Shown: positions 24,860 to 34,164 of the stretch, piece by piece
Layout of the letters: the number at the start of each line of letters is the position of its first letter
How positions within the stretch are numbered: the stretch's first letter is position 1
NCBI RefSeq assembly: GCF_011682045.1
Contig: NZ_VVIW01000006.1
Location: 248,001 to 312,000, forward strand
DNA from: Massilia aquatica
Lineage (GTDB): Bacteria; Pseudomonadota; Gammaproteobacteria; Burkholderiales; Burkholderiaceae_D
Direction: 5' to 3'
Length of the DNA: 64,000 nt
Notes under the pieces: model-generated
The model's database searches: none
Seen by the model: the letters and a program-made list of their open reading frames with translations, nothing else
Told to the model about the DNA's origin: nothing
Translations under genes and position numbers: made by a program

Positions 24860-25732
24860 ATGATCGAATATCTCATCGGCGTCGATGGCGGTGGAACCGG
24901 TACCAGAGTGCGCCTGGCGCGTGCCGATGGCAGCGAACTGGCGCAAGGCCAGGGCGGCCCGTCCGGCCTCTCGCTCGGCATTGCGCAGGCGTGGAAGTCG
25001 GTCGCCGACGCCATCGCCGCAGCCTTTAACGCGGCCGGCATTGCGCAGCCGGCCAGGGCCAGCATCGCCATCGGACTCGGACTGGCCGGCGTGCACAATC
25101 CGCTGTGGGCCGAACAATTCGTCGCCGCCGATCCGGGCTTCGGCGCCCTGCGTCTGGATAACGACGGCTACACCACCCTGATCGGCGCGCACGGCGGCAA
25201 AGCGGGCAGCATCGTCGCCATCGGCACCGGCAGCGTGGGCCAGGCCATCCTGGCCGACGGCAGCCGGCGCGAAGTGGGCGGCTGGGGGTTTCCGACCGGC
25301 GACGAAGCCGGCGGCGGCTGGATGGGCCTGCGCGCCATCGCCCATATCGAAAAAGTCATCGACGGCCGCGCGCCGCACAGCGCCTTTGCGCAAGCGGTGA
25401 TCGACGCCTGCGGCGGCGAACGCAATGCCATCCAGGTCTGGATCGGCGGCGCCACCCAGACCGTATTCGCCTCGCTGGCGCCGCTGGTGGTGGCGCACGC
25501 CGAATCGAACGACACCGCGCGCGCCATCCTGGCCGACGCCGGACGCGAAGTGGCCTTGATGGCGCACGCGCTCGACGCGGCCGGCCAGCTGCCGCTGGCC
25601 CTGTGCGGCGGCCTTGGCGCGCCGCTGCGCGCTTACCTGCCGCCAGACCTGCTGGCACGCAGCGTCGCTCCCCTGGGCGACTCCGCCAGCGGCGCGCTGC
25701 GCATGATCGAACTCCACGTGAGAGGACACTAA
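24860..25732 (+). CDS. BadF/BadG-family N-acetylglucosamine/glucosamine kinase
   Basis: A 290-residue ASKHA-fold kinase of the BadF/BadG/BcrA/BcrD family. The phosphate-binding motif is IGVDGGGTGTRVRLA at residues 6-20, followed by GLGLAGVHN, LDNDGYTTLIGAHGG and IGTGSVGQAI. In chitin-degrading bacteria such enzymes phosphorylate imported GlcNAc to GlcNAc-6-phosphate in the cytosol. The gene is first in a nine-gene operon that contains nagA and a SIS deaminase, which fixes the likely substrate. The gntR start follows the stop by 2 nt. Confidence 0.85.
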   Translation: MIEYLIGVDGGGTGTRVRLARADGSELAQGQGGPSGLSLGIAQAWKSVADAIAAAFNAAGIAQPARASIAIGLGLAGVHNPLWAEQFVAADPGFGALRLDNDGYTTLIGAHGGKAGSIVAIGTGSVGQAILADGSRREVGGWGFPTGDEAGGGWMGLRAIAHIEKVIDGRAPHSAFAQAVIDACGGERNAIQVWIGGATQTVFASLAPLVVAHAESNDTARAILADAGREVALMAHALDAAGQLPLALCGGLGAPLRAYLPPDLLARSVAPLGDSASGALRMIELHVRGH

Positions 25733-25734
25733 CC

Positions 25735-26469
25735 ATGCTTGCGCAGCTCAGCGATTTCAAGCCCGACGCCGACAGCGTCACCCCGCTCTACATGCAGCTG
25801 GCGAACAAGCTATCGGCCGGCATCACCAGCGGCGACTGGCGCGCCAACGAAGCATTGCCGTCCGAGCGCATGCTCTCGGACATGCTCGACATCTCGCGCG
25901 TGACCGCGCGCAAAGCCATCGACATGCTGTGCGAGCGCGGCATGCTGACGCGCCGGCGCGGGTCCGGCACCTACATCACGCCCAAGCTGGAACAGCCGCT
26001 CTCGCGCCTGACCAGCTTTTCGGAAGAACTGAGCCAGCGTGGCTTTACCGCCGGCTCGCGCTGGCTGGAACGCGAAATCGGCGTGGCCGCTCCCCTGGAA
26101 CTGCTCTCGCTCGGGCTCTCGCCCAACATGCCGGTGGCGCGCCTGCGCCGCCTGCGCACCGCCGACGATGTGGTCATGGCGATCGAAACGACCACCATCC
26201 CGGCGATCCACATGCCCGACCCGCACGGCGTGACCGATTCGCTGTACGGCTACCTTGAAGCACGCGGCGCGATTCCGATGCGCGCGCTGCAGCATATCCG
26301 CGCCGTCAACGCCAATGCGGAGCAGGCGCGCCTGGCCGGCCTGGCGCCGGGTGCGGCGATGCTGCACATTACCCGCGTAAGTTACCTGGACAGCGGCGCG
26401 GCGGTGGAACTGACCCACTCGTTCTGCCGCAGCGATTATTATGAATTTGTAGCGGAGTCGCGCCGATGA
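25735..26469 (+). CDS. GntR/HutC-family regulator of GlcNAc genes
   Basis: A 244-residue regulator with a winged-helix domain (about 18-82; NEALPSERMLSDMLDISRVT, RRRGSGTYI) and a C-terminal UTRA sensor (about 95-240). The family represses amino-sugar genes and is released by a phosphorylated sugar. It is the second gene of the operon, so it is likely autoregulated. AGAGGA precedes the ATG at 25735; the longer frame lies inside the kinase gene. It resembles the second GntR at 40651 in layout (FAKLTSFSEDM versus LSRLTSFSEEL). Confidence 0.9.
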   Translation: MLAQLSDFKPDADSVTPLYMQLANKLSAGITSGDWRANEALPSERMLSDMLDISRVTARKAIDMLCERGMLTRRRGSGTYITPKLEQPLSRLTSFSEELSQRGFTAGSRWLEREIGVAAPLELLSLGLSPNMPVARLRRLRTADDVVMAIETTTIPAIHMPDPHGVTDSLYGYLEARGAIPMRALQHIRAVNANAEQARLAGLAPGAAMLHITRVSYLDSGAAVELTHSFCRSDYYEFVAESRR

Positions 26470-27578
26470 GCGATGCAATCAAGGGCAACATCCTGACCAG
26501 CAGCGGCTGGGTCAACGGCGCGGTCAGCTTCGGCGAACGCATCACCAACATCATCGGCGGCGCGGTCGACCCGTCGGTCAACGGCGACGACTATGTCATC
26601 CCCGGCTTCATCGACCTGCACGTACACGGCGGCGGCGGCAAGGACATCATGGAGGCCGGCGACGCGCCGCACATCATCGCCGCCATGCATGCCAAGCACG
26701 GCACCACCAGCCTGCTGGCCACCACCATGACGGCGCCGCCGCACGAAATCACGGCCGCGCTCAAAGCCATCGGGGCGGCCTGCGCGGCGCGCCGGCCGGG
26801 CGCCGCGCGCGTGCTCGGCGTGCACCTGGAAGGCCCGTATATCAATTCCGGCAAGCTGGGAGCCCAACCCAATTACGCGCGCGCCGCCACCCTGGCCGAA
26901 GTGCAGCAGCTGGGCACCCTGGCGCCGATGCGCCTCATTACCGTGGCGCCAGAAATCGCCGGCCACCTCAATTTAGTCAGGGAACTGAGTAACGCCGGCA
27001 TCCGCGTGCAGATCGGGCACACGCTCGGATCGTACGAAGATGGCGTGGCCGCGCTCGAGCATGGGGCGGCCGGTTTCACGCACCTGTTCAACGCCATGAG
27101 CGGCCTGCACCACCGCGAGCCGGGCATGGTCGGCGCGGCGCTGGCGCATGCGCAGTACGCCGAACTGATTCCCGACCTGCTGCACGTGCACCCGGGTGCC
27201 ATCAAGGTGGCCCTGCGTTCGATTCCGCATCTGTACTGCGTCACCGATTCCACCGCCGCCACCGGCATGCCCGACGGCGACTACAAGCTTGGCCGCCACA
27301 GCGTGCAGAAATGCATGGGCGGCGTGCGCCTGCCCGACGGCACCCTGGCCGGCAGCACGCTCACCATGGACCAGGCGCTGCGCAACCTGGTCAGCCTGGG
27401 CCTGACGCTGGAAGACGCGTCGCACCGGGTCTCCACCTATGCCGCCGACTACCTCGGCGAAACCGAACGCGGACGCCTGGCGACCGGCGCCTTTGCCGAC
27501 ATGGTGGTGCTGGACCGCGATTTGAAAATCAAAGCTGTCTATATCGAAGGAGAAAAGTGTGACCTCACTGATGCTTAA
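26466..27578 (+). CDS. nagA: N-acetylglucosamine-6-phosphate deacetylase
   Basis: A 370-residue amidohydrolase that releases acetate from GlcNAc-6-phosphate. Metal and catalytic motifs are in order: DLHVHGGGG (H52, H54), HLEGPY (E122), QIGHTLGSYEDG, FTHLFNAMSGLHHREPG and the catalytic aspartate in VTDSTAATGMPDG. It overlaps the gntR stop by 4 nt (ATGA), so the two are translationally coupled, and it overlaps the next gene by 20 nt. Product feeds the SIS deaminase encoded next. Confidence 0.95.
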   Translation: MSDAIKGNILTSSGWVNGAVSFGERITNIIGGAVDPSVNGDDYVIPGFIDLHVHGGGGKDIMEAGDAPHIIAAMHAKHGTTSLLATTMTAPPHEITAALKAIGAACAARRPGAARVLGVHLEGPYINSGKLGAQPNYARAATLAEVQQLGTLAPMRLITVAPEIAGHLNLVRELSNAGIRVQIGHTLGSYEDGVAALEHGAAGFTHLFNAMSGLHHREPGMVGAALAHAQYAELIPDLLHVHPGAIKVALRSIPHLYCVTDSTAATGMPDGDYKLGRHSVQKCMGGVRLPDGTLAGSTLTMDQALRNLVSLGLTLEDASHRVSTYAADYLGETERGRLATGAFADMVVLDRDLKIKAVYIEGEKCDLTDA

Positions 27579-28581
27579 AGAAGCCCTGTCCGCCGCCGAC
27601 TGCGTCGCCCTGCAGCTGGAAAACGACGTCGAACGCTACGCGGAGCTGGGCCGCAAGCTGAGGACCACCACCTTCAACACCGCGCTGACGGTGGCGCGCG
27701 GCAGTTCCGACCACGCCGCCAACTACTGCGCCTACCTGATCATGGCGCGCATGGGGCGCATCGTCGCGTCCCTGCCGATGTCGCTGGTGACCTTGTACAA
27801 GTCGCCGCTGGTCACGCGCGACACGCTCACCATCGCCATTTCGCAATCGGGCCAGAGCCCGGACGTGGTCGAACCGATCCGCTACTTCCGCGACGGCGGC
27901 GCCACCACCATCGCGCTGGTCAACGATATCGATTCGCCCCTGGCCGCCGCCGCCGAATGGGCCATGCCGCTGCGCGCCGGTAAAGAGCAAAGCGTGGCCG
28001 CCACCAAGAGCTTCATCACCAGCCTGGTGGCCGGTGCGCGCCTGGTAGCGCAATGGCAGAACGACCCGGAACTGACCGAAGGCCTGGCCGCCCTGCCCGA
28101 TGCGCTGCGCCGCGCCACGGAAGTGGACTGGTCGCCGGCGCTGGAGGTGCTTACGCCGGCGCGCAACATCATGGTGGTCGGACGCGGCATCAGTTTTCCG
28201 ATCGCGCTCGAATCGGCGCTCAAATTCAAGGAAACCTCGGCCTTGCAGGCCGAAGCCTTCAGCGGCGCCGAAATCAAGCACGGCCCGATGGCGCTGATCG
28301 AAGACGGTTATCCGCTGCTCATTTTCGCCACGCGCGGACCGACCCAGGCCGGCCTGATTGCACTGGCGGCCGAAATGCGCACCCGCGGCGCGCGCGTGCT
28401 GCTGGCCGCACCCGCGGACGTAGCGGAGCGCGACCTGACCCTGCCCACCGCCGCCACCCCGGACCTGGACCCGATCGTCGCCGTGCAAGCCTTCTATGTG
28501 ATGGCGGCGCAGCTGTCGAAAGCGCGCGGCATGGACCCGGACCGTCCGCGCCATCTCAGCAAAGTCACCAAGACCAACTGA
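27559..28581 (+). CDS. SIS-domain glucosamine-6-phosphate deaminase (NagB-II type)
   Basis: A 340-residue protein with two SIS domains (about 30-165 and 185-320) and no glutaminase domain. Motifs ARGSSDHAANYCAYLIMARM, ISQSGQSPDVVEPIR and ETSALQAEAFSGAEIKHGP match the isomerase half of GlmS. Such proteins in nag operons act as deaminases giving fructose-6-phosphate and ammonia. The GTG at 27559 is chosen because AAGGAG lies five nt upstream; it overlaps nagA by 20 nt. The next in-frame ATG is four codons on. Confidence 0.88.
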   Translation: MTSLMLKEALSAADCVALQLENDVERYAELGRKLRTTTFNTALTVARGSSDHAANYCAYLIMARMGRIVASLPMSLVTLYKSPLVTRDTLTIAISQSGQSPDVVEPIRYFRDGGATTIALVNDIDSPLAAAAEWAMPLRAGKEQSVAATKSFITSLVAGARLVAQWQNDPELTEGLAALPDALRRATEVDWSPALEVLTPARNIMVVGRGISFPIALESALKFKETSALQAEAFSGAEIKHGPMALIEDGYPLLIFATRGPTQAGLIALAAEMRTRGARVLLAAPADVAERDLTLPTAATPDLDPIVAVQAFYVMAAQLSKARGMDPDRPRHLSKVTKTN

Positions 28582-28597
28582 CCCTCCCCCGCCATCG

Positions 28598-29857
28598 ATG
28601 AAGATCAAGACACTCCTGACGGCATTGATGGCATTTGGCCTGGCGGCATCCGCAGCCGCCGCCGAAACGAAGATCGAATTCTGGACCTTCAGCATGAAGC
28701 CCAAGTTCACGCCCTTCTTCGAATCGGTGGCGCGCAATTACGAGGCGGCCAATCCGGGCGTGAAGATCGAATGGATCGATTTTCCATGGGACGTCATCCA
28801 GACCAAGCTGGTCACCCGCATCGTGGCCGGCACGCCGCCGGCGCTGGTCAACCTGAACGTGCCCTGGGCCGACGAATACGCGCGCGACGAGCTGCTCACG
28901 CCCGTCGACGCCCTGCTCGGCGCGTCCAAATCCAGCTACATCCCCAGCACCCTGGAAGACCTGCGCTTCAAGGGCAAGACCTACGGCTTCCCGATGTACA
29001 GCAACGTCGCCGTGATCGCCTACAACCAGGTGATTTTCAAGGATGCGGGCTTGACGCGCGGTCCGCAAAGCTTCGATGAACAGCTGGCGTTTGCGCGCCA
29101 GATCGCGGCGCGCACCGGCAAGGCCGGCATCGCCCCGGCGCTGTCGAAAATCGATGGCCTGTTCATGTGGCAGGGCCTGGCCGTCATCAAGGATGGCAAG
29201 GCGGTGTTCAATTCGGCGCAGCACGTGGCGCTGGTGCAGAAACTCGCGGCCACCTACAAGGCCGGCGGGCTGCTGAAAGAAAGCCTGTTCGCCGAAGATA
29301 ACTTCCCGGCCGTGATCGACGCCTACAAGGGCGGCCGCCTCGGCATGCTGCTCGCGCCGCCGACCGCACTGAAACGCATCCAGGGCGACGCAAAAGACAT
29401 CTACGCGATTACCGGCGTGGCGCCGGCGCCGCTCGGCCCCACCGGCATCGCCGACGGCGGCTGGCTGATTCACTTTGCGATCCCCAAGGGCGTCGATGCC
29501 AAGCTGCTGCCCGCAGTCGGCAAATTTGCGCTGTACCTGACCAGCGACGCCAACCAGCTCGCCTTTGCCAGGCAGGCCAGCGTGTTCCCGACCACCGTCA
29601 AGGCGGCCGCCGATCCGTATTTCCTGGCGCTGCCCGCCAACGCCGGCGCGGCCGAAAAAGCGGTGGCAGCGGGCGCGCGTTCGATGGCGCATTCGCACAC
29701 CCTGTACGTGGCCGGCATCGACGACTACGACGAATTGCGCCGCTCGCTGGTCAAGGCGGTTGAAGCCGGCGTCACCGGCAAGCAGGATGTACAACAAGCG
29801 CTCGACCAGGCGGTCGCGATCTGGAACAAGAAGCTGTCCAAACAGAGGCTGCATTAA
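28598..29857 (+). CDS. ABC transporter sugar-binding protein
   Basis: A 419-residue periplasmic binding protein of the extracellular solute-binding family 1. A signal peptide covers about 1-22 (ends AASAAAA). The opening TKIEFWTFSMKPKFTPFFES and the hinge region GKTYGFPMYSNVAVIAYNQ are typical of sugar binders. Position after nagA and the deaminase suggests GlcNAc or chitobiose as ligand, as for NgcE. The ATG lies 16 nt after the deaminase stop. Stop and the next start share one base (TAATG). Confidence 0.9.
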   Translation: MKIKTLLTALMAFGLAASAAAAETKIEFWTFSMKPKFTPFFESVARNYEAANPGVKIEWIDFPWDVIQTKLVTRIVAGTPPALVNLNVPWADEYARDELLTPVDALLGASKSSYIPSTLEDLRFKGKTYGFPMYSNVAVIAYNQVIFKDAGLTRGPQSFDEQLAFARQIAARTGKAGIAPALSKIDGLFMWQGLAVIKDGKAVFNSAQHVALVQKLAATYKAGGLLKESLFAEDNFPAVIDAYKGGRLGMLLAPPTALKRIQGDAKDIYAITGVAPAPLGPTGIADGGWLIHFAIPKGVDAKLLPAVGKFALYLTSDANQLAFARQASVFPTTVKAAADPYFLALPANAGAAEKAVAAGARSMAHSHTLYVAGIDDYDELRRSLVKAVEAGVTGKQDVQQALDQAVAIWNKKLSKQRLH

Positions 29858-30723
29858 TGAGTACACGGCGCCACACCTTGCAGGCATGGATGTTCCTGGC
29901 ACCGGCCCTGGTGCTGCTGGCCGTGTTTTCGTTCTGGCCGGTCGCTTACGGCTCCTTCCTCGCGTTCACCGACTACTCGCTGATCCGGCCAACCTCGTTC
30001 GTCGGACTGGACAACTTCCGCTACATTTTCGATAACGAGATGTTCGTCACGGGCCTGAAAAATTCGCTGCTGTTTTTGGTGATGGTGCCCTTCGTGCAGA
30101 TCGGCGCGGTCGCGCTGGCGGTGCTGGTCAATAACCAGCTGCCCGGCATCCGCTGGTTCCGCGCCGCCTTTTACGTGCCGGTGGTGACCACGGTGTCGGT
30201 GGTGGGCATCATGTGGGGCTTCATGTTCCACGAACAGGGCACGCTCAATTACGTGTTCATGCAGCTGCGCCTCGCCAACGCGCCGATCGGCTGGCTGACC
30301 GACGACACGCTGGCCCTGTTCGCGGTCATGTTCGTGACGCTCTGGCGCGGGCTTGGCTGGTACATGGTGATGTACCTGGCGGCGCTGCAATCGATCCCGG
30401 CGGACATGCAGGAAGCCGCGATGCTCGACGGCGCCAACCGCTGGCAGCAGTTCTGGAAAATCACCGTGCCGATGCTCAGGCCCACGATTGCGGTGTGCAC
30501 CATCCTGTCGGTGCTGGCCGCGCTCAAGGCTTACCAGGAAGTCGACGTACTGACCCAGGGCGGGCCGATGAATTCGACCTTCACGGCGCTGTATTACGCC
30601 TACGACCAGGGCCTCAAGCACCTCAAGCTGCCGCGCGCGCTGGCCGCCAGCCTGGTGGTATCGAGCATCTGCATCGGCATTGCGCTGGTGTGCCTGCGCT
30701 ACCTCAAGCCGAAGCACCGCTGA
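29857..30723 (+). CDS. ABC transporter permease 1 (MalF/UgpA type)
   Basis: A 288-residue inner-membrane permease with six predicted helices, the first at about 13-33. The cytoplasmic EAA loop reads EAAMLDGANRWQQFW, which docks the ATPase. It forms a heterodimer with the next gene product. Start and stop overlap both neighbours by one base, so translation of the three transport genes is tightly coupled. Confidence 0.92.
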   Translation: MSTRRHTLQAWMFLAPALVLLAVFSFWPVAYGSFLAFTDYSLIRPTSFVGLDNFRYIFDNEMFVTGLKNSLLFLVMVPFVQIGAVALAVLVNNQLPGIRWFRAAFYVPVVTTVSVVGIMWGFMFHEQGTLNYVFMQLRLANAPIGWLTDDTLALFAVMFVTLWRGLGWYMVMYLAALQSIPADMQEAAMLDGANRWQQFWKITVPMLRPTIAVCTILSVLAALKAYQEVDVLTQGGPMNSTFTALYYAYDQGLKHLKLPRALAASLVVSSICIGIALVCLRYLKPKHR

Positions 30724-31541
30724 TGCGCGCCCGTCCGCTGGCCACGTTCGGCCATTACCTGATCCTGTGCTTGCTCGCGGTGGTGTGCGTGTTCCCGTTC
30801 TGGTGGACCCTGGTGACCGCCATGTCGACCGAAGGCAATGTGTTCGCCTTCCCGCCCACCTTCTGGCCGCGCAAGCCGTCGCTGGAAAACTTTGCCGAGG
30901 TGTTCCGCGCGATTCCCATCCTGGCGTTCTTCAAGAACTCGGTGCTGATCGCGGTGTGCACCGTGTTCTGGAAGCTGGCACTGTGTTCGCTGGCGGCGTA
31001 CCCGCTCGCGCGCATGCAGTTCCGTGGCCGTAAACTGGTGTTCGGGATCATCCTCGCCACGCTGGTGCTGCCGTCCGAAGTCAATTTTCTGGTGAACTTC
31101 ATCACCGTCACCAAGCTGTCGCTGGTGGACACCTATACCGGCGTGATTCTGCCGAACGTGGTCACCGCCGTCGCCATTTTGCTGCTCAAGCAGGCCTTCG
31201 AGGAAGTGCCGCAAGACCTGATCGACGCCGCCCGCGTCGATGGCGCCTCGGAGTGGATCATCTTTAGCAAGATCATGCTGCCCTTGATCGCCCCGTGGCT
31301 GGCCACGGTCGGCATTTTGACGGCGGTCGAAGCCTGGAACGAGTACATCTGGCCGTCGATCGTGATGAGCAAACCCGATGAATTTCCGCTGTCGGTGGGC
31401 GTGCTGTATTTGCGCGGCACCTTCGGCAGCAGCACCCGCGTGATCGCCGCCGGCACCGTGCTGACGATCCTGCCCACGCTGGCCGCCTTTCTGTTCACGC
31501 AGCGCTTCTTCATGCGCGGCATGGACGGCGCAGTGAAGTAA
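30723..31541 (+). CDS. ABC transporter permease 2 (MalG/UgpE type)
   Basis: A 272-residue permease with six helices and the EAA loop DAARVDGASEWIIFSK. The opening ATFGHYLILCLLAVVCVFPF and WWTLVTAMS are typical of the MalG class. The start at 30723 overlaps the stop of permease 1 (TGATG); the longer frame upstream lies within permease 1. An MFS gene separates it from the ATPase gene, which is unusual. Confidence 0.93.
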   Translation: MRARPLATFGHYLILCLLAVVCVFPFWWTLVTAMSTEGNVFAFPPTFWPRKPSLENFAEVFRAIPILAFFKNSVLIAVCTVFWKLALCSLAAYPLARMQFRGRKLVFGIILATLVLPSEVNFLVNFITVTKLSLVDTYTGVILPNVVTAVAILLLKQAFEEVPQDLIDAARVDGASEWIIFSKIMLPLIAPWLATVGILTAVEAWNEYIWPSIVMSKPDEFPLSVGVLYLRGTFGSSTRVIAAGTVLTILPTLAAFLFTQRFFMRGMDGAVK

Positions 31542-31558
31542 CCCACTCAAGGATGTCG

Positions 31559-32875
31559 ATGGAACTGACTAAAACAACGAAAAAAGAACGCAGCCCACTG
31601 GCCTGGGTCCCCAGCTTGTACCTGGCGCAGGGCCTGCCCTTCTTCGCGGTGGCGATGGTGGCCGGCCAGATGTTCAAGAGCATGGGCGTGGCCAACGACG
31701 ACATCGCCCACTGGACCGCCGCCATCATGTCGGCCTGGATCTTCAAGCCGCTCTGGAGTCCTTTTCTGGAACTGGCGAGCAGCAAAAAGATCATCGTGGT
31801 CAGCTTCCAGCTGATCGGCGGCGCCTGCCTCGGCCTGGTGGCCCTCGCCCTGCACATGCCGTTCTGGTTCGCCGCCTGCGTGGTGATGCTCACCCTGGTC
31901 GCCATTTCATCGGCTACCCACGACGTGGCCTGCGACGGCCTGTATATCTCCAGCCTGACGCCAAAAGAGCAGGCAGCCTACGCCGGCTGGACCGGCACCT
32001 TTTTCAACGCCGGGCGCTTCATCTCGTCCGGCGGCCTGCTGCTACTGGCCGGGTATTTTGAAAAGACCATGGGCGTCACCTCGGCCTGGACCATCGTGTT
32101 CTGCATCCTGGCGCTGATGATGGTCACGCTCGGCCTGTACAACGGCTGGGCGCTGCCGCTGGCGAAAAATCCGGTCAGCGCCGACATCACCGCAAGCGCG
32201 ATCGCGCGCACGCTCAAGGAAGTCATCATCGACTTCTTCAAGAAGCCCGGGATCTGGGTCTCGGTCCTGTTCATCATTCTGTTCCGCGCCGGCGAAGCGC
32301 AGGTACAGACCATCGGCCCGCTGTTCCTGCGCGAGGCGCGCAACCTGGGCGGGCTGGGATTGACGACGATCGAAGTGGGCGCCGTGTACGGCACGGCCGG
32401 CACCGTCGCTTTCGTCATCGGCAGCATCGCCGGCGGCTACTTCACCTCGTGGCTGGGCCTCAAGCGCGCCATCCTGGTGCTGATCCTGGCGGTGAACCTG
32501 CCCAACCTGGTGTTCTACTTCTTGTCGACCACCCTGCCGACCGACCTGACCCTGATCGGCGCGGCGCTGGCGGTGGAGATGTTCGGCTATGGCTTCGGTT
32601 TCGTGGGCCTGATCCTGTACATGATGCAGGTGGTCGCGCCGGGCAAATACCAGACCGCGCACTATGCGTTTGCCACCGGGATCATGCAGCTCGGTTTTTC
32701 GCTGTTCAAGTGGGTCAGCGGCGACATCCAGATCGCGCTCGGCTACCACAACTTCTTCCTGTGGGTGCTGGCCGCCGCGGTGCCGGTGGCGATCCTGTCG
32801 CAGATCATTCCGATGAGCGCGAGCGGACGCCAGCAGGCCGACCTGGCGGCCGCCCGGCCATCGACGGCGAACTGA
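31559..32875 (+). CDS. MFS transporter (AmpG-like fold)
   Basis: A 438-residue major facilitator with about 12 helices. It starts SPLAWVPSLYLAQGLPFFAV, the hallmark of AmpG/PAT-type transporters that carry muropeptides or related amino sugars. In this operon it could be a second GlcNAc or GlcNAc-derivative importer, or bring in anhydro-muropeptide sugars. AAGGA ends five nt before the ATG at 31559; another ATG at 31553 overlaps that site and is less likely. Stop and the ATPase start are one nt apart. Confidence 0.85.
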   Translation: MELTKTTKKERSPLAWVPSLYLAQGLPFFAVAMVAGQMFKSMGVANDDIAHWTAAIMSAWIFKPLWSPFLELASSKKIIVVSFQLIGGACLGLVALALHMPFWFAACVVMLTLVAISSATHDVACDGLYISSLTPKEQAAYAGWTGTFFNAGRFISSGGLLLLAGYFEKTMGVTSAWTIVFCILALMMVTLGLYNGWALPLAKNPVSADITASAIARTLKEVIIDFFKKPGIWVSVLFIILFRAGEAQVQTIGPLFLREARNLGGLGLTTIEVGAVYGTAGTVAFVIGSIAGGYFTSWLGLKRAILVLILAVNLPNLVFYFLSTTLPTDLTLIGAALAVEMFGYGFGFVGLILYMMQVVAPGKYQTAHYAFATGIMQLGFSLFKWVSGDIQIALGYHNFFLWVLAAAVPVAILSQIIPMSASGRQQADLAAARPSTAN

Positions 32876-32876
32876 C

Positions 32877-33980
32877 ATGGCCGCCGTCACCCTCAAGGGC
32901 GTCGTCAAGCGCTACGACGACAAGCAGACCATCATCCACGGCATCGACCTGGCCATCGCCGATGGCGAATTCGTGGTCTTCGTGGGGCCGTCCGGCTGCG
33001 GCAAGTCGACCCTGCTGCGCATGATCGCCGGGCTGGAAGAAATCAGCGCGGGCGAACTGCATATCGGCGGCCTGCTGGCCAACGATGTGGCGCCGGCCAG
33101 GCGCGGGCTGGCCATGGTGTTCCAGTCGTACGCGCTGTATCCGCACATGACGGTGTTCGAGAACATGGCGTTCGCGCTCAAGCTGGCCGGCCACAAGGGC
33201 GAGGAGCTCAAGGCCCAGGTCGGGCGCGCCGCCGGGATTTTGCAGATTACGCACCTGCTGCAGCGCCGCCCCAAGGAGCTGTCGGGCGGGCAGCGCCAGC
33301 GCGTGGCGATCGGACGCGCCATCGTGCGCAAACCCGAGGTGTTCCTGTTCGACGAACCGCTCTCGAACCTCGACGCCAGCCTGCGCGTGCAGATGCGGGT
33401 GGAACTGTCGCGCCTGCACAAGGAACTCAAGACCACCATGATCTACGTGACCCACGACCAGGTCGAGGCGATGACCCTGGGCGAGCGCATTGTGGTCATC
33501 AACGGCGGGCGCATCGAACAGGTGGGCACGCCCTACGAGCTGTATAACAACCCGGGCAACCTGTTCGTGGCGGGCTTTCTCGGTGCGCCGAAGATGAACT
33601 TCATCGCTGCCGAAGTGGCGCATATCGGCGCCATCGGCGTGCGCGTGCGCCTGGCCGACGGCACCCTGGTCGACGTCGATGCCGACGGCAGCGCCGCCAC
33701 CATCGGCGACAAGCTCACGCTGGGCGTGCGCGCCGAACACATGGCGGTGTTGCCGGAAGCGGCGCAGCAGGCCAATACCGTGGCCGCCACGGTCGGCCAC
33801 GTGGAGTACCTGGGCGACCAGACCATCGTCTACGCCAGCATGCCGGGCGACCCGGCCCTGATTGCGCTGCGCCAGCCGCAAGGCGCCATGCTGCGCGCGG
33901 GCGAGCGCATTGCGGTGCAGTTGCCGCCCGCGCACTGCCATCTTTTCGACGCCGGCGGACGCGCGTTTGCCCGTGCATGA
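32877..33980 (+). CDS. ABC transporter ATP-binding protein (UgpC/MsmK type)
   Basis: A 367-residue sugar-ABC ATPase. Walker A is GPSGCGKST at 37-45, the signature LSGGQRQRVAIGRAI, Walker B VFLFDEPLSNLD and the H-loop THDQVEAMT. The C-terminal third is a TOBE regulatory region. It should power the two permeases encoded 1.3 kb upstream. It is the last gene of the operon; no clear terminator follows in 33981-34164. Confidence 0.93.
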   Translation: MAAVTLKGVVKRYDDKQTIIHGIDLAIADGEFVVFVGPSGCGKSTLLRMIAGLEEISAGELHIGGLLANDVAPARRGLAMVFQSYALYPHMTVFENMAFALKLAGHKGEELKAQVGRAAGILQITHLLQRRPKELSGGQRQRVAIGRAIVRKPEVFLFDEPLSNLDASLRVQMRVELSRLHKELKTTMIYVTHDQVEAMTLGERIVVINGGRIEQVGTPYELYNNPGNLFVAGFLGAPKMNFIAAEVAHIGAIGVRVRLADGTLVDVDADGSAATIGDKLTLGVRAEHMAVLPEAAQQANTVAATVGHVEYLGDQTIVYASMPGDPALIALRQPQGAMLRAGERIAVQLPPAHCHLFDAGGRAFARA

Positions 33981-34164
33981 AGCGGTCCGCACGGAAATTG
34001 GCGTGCAAAGATAGAGTTTATGTAACAATATGCGCTTCGTCCGAAATTCGCACCCGGCTCCCCCTGAGCCGGATGTCGCGTATGCAGGTCGCGTGTCCAC
34101 GGTTCGGCGCTCTGATGCGTTATAGCGTCAGGCTGTCTTTATGTCTTTGATTGAAGGATTTTCC

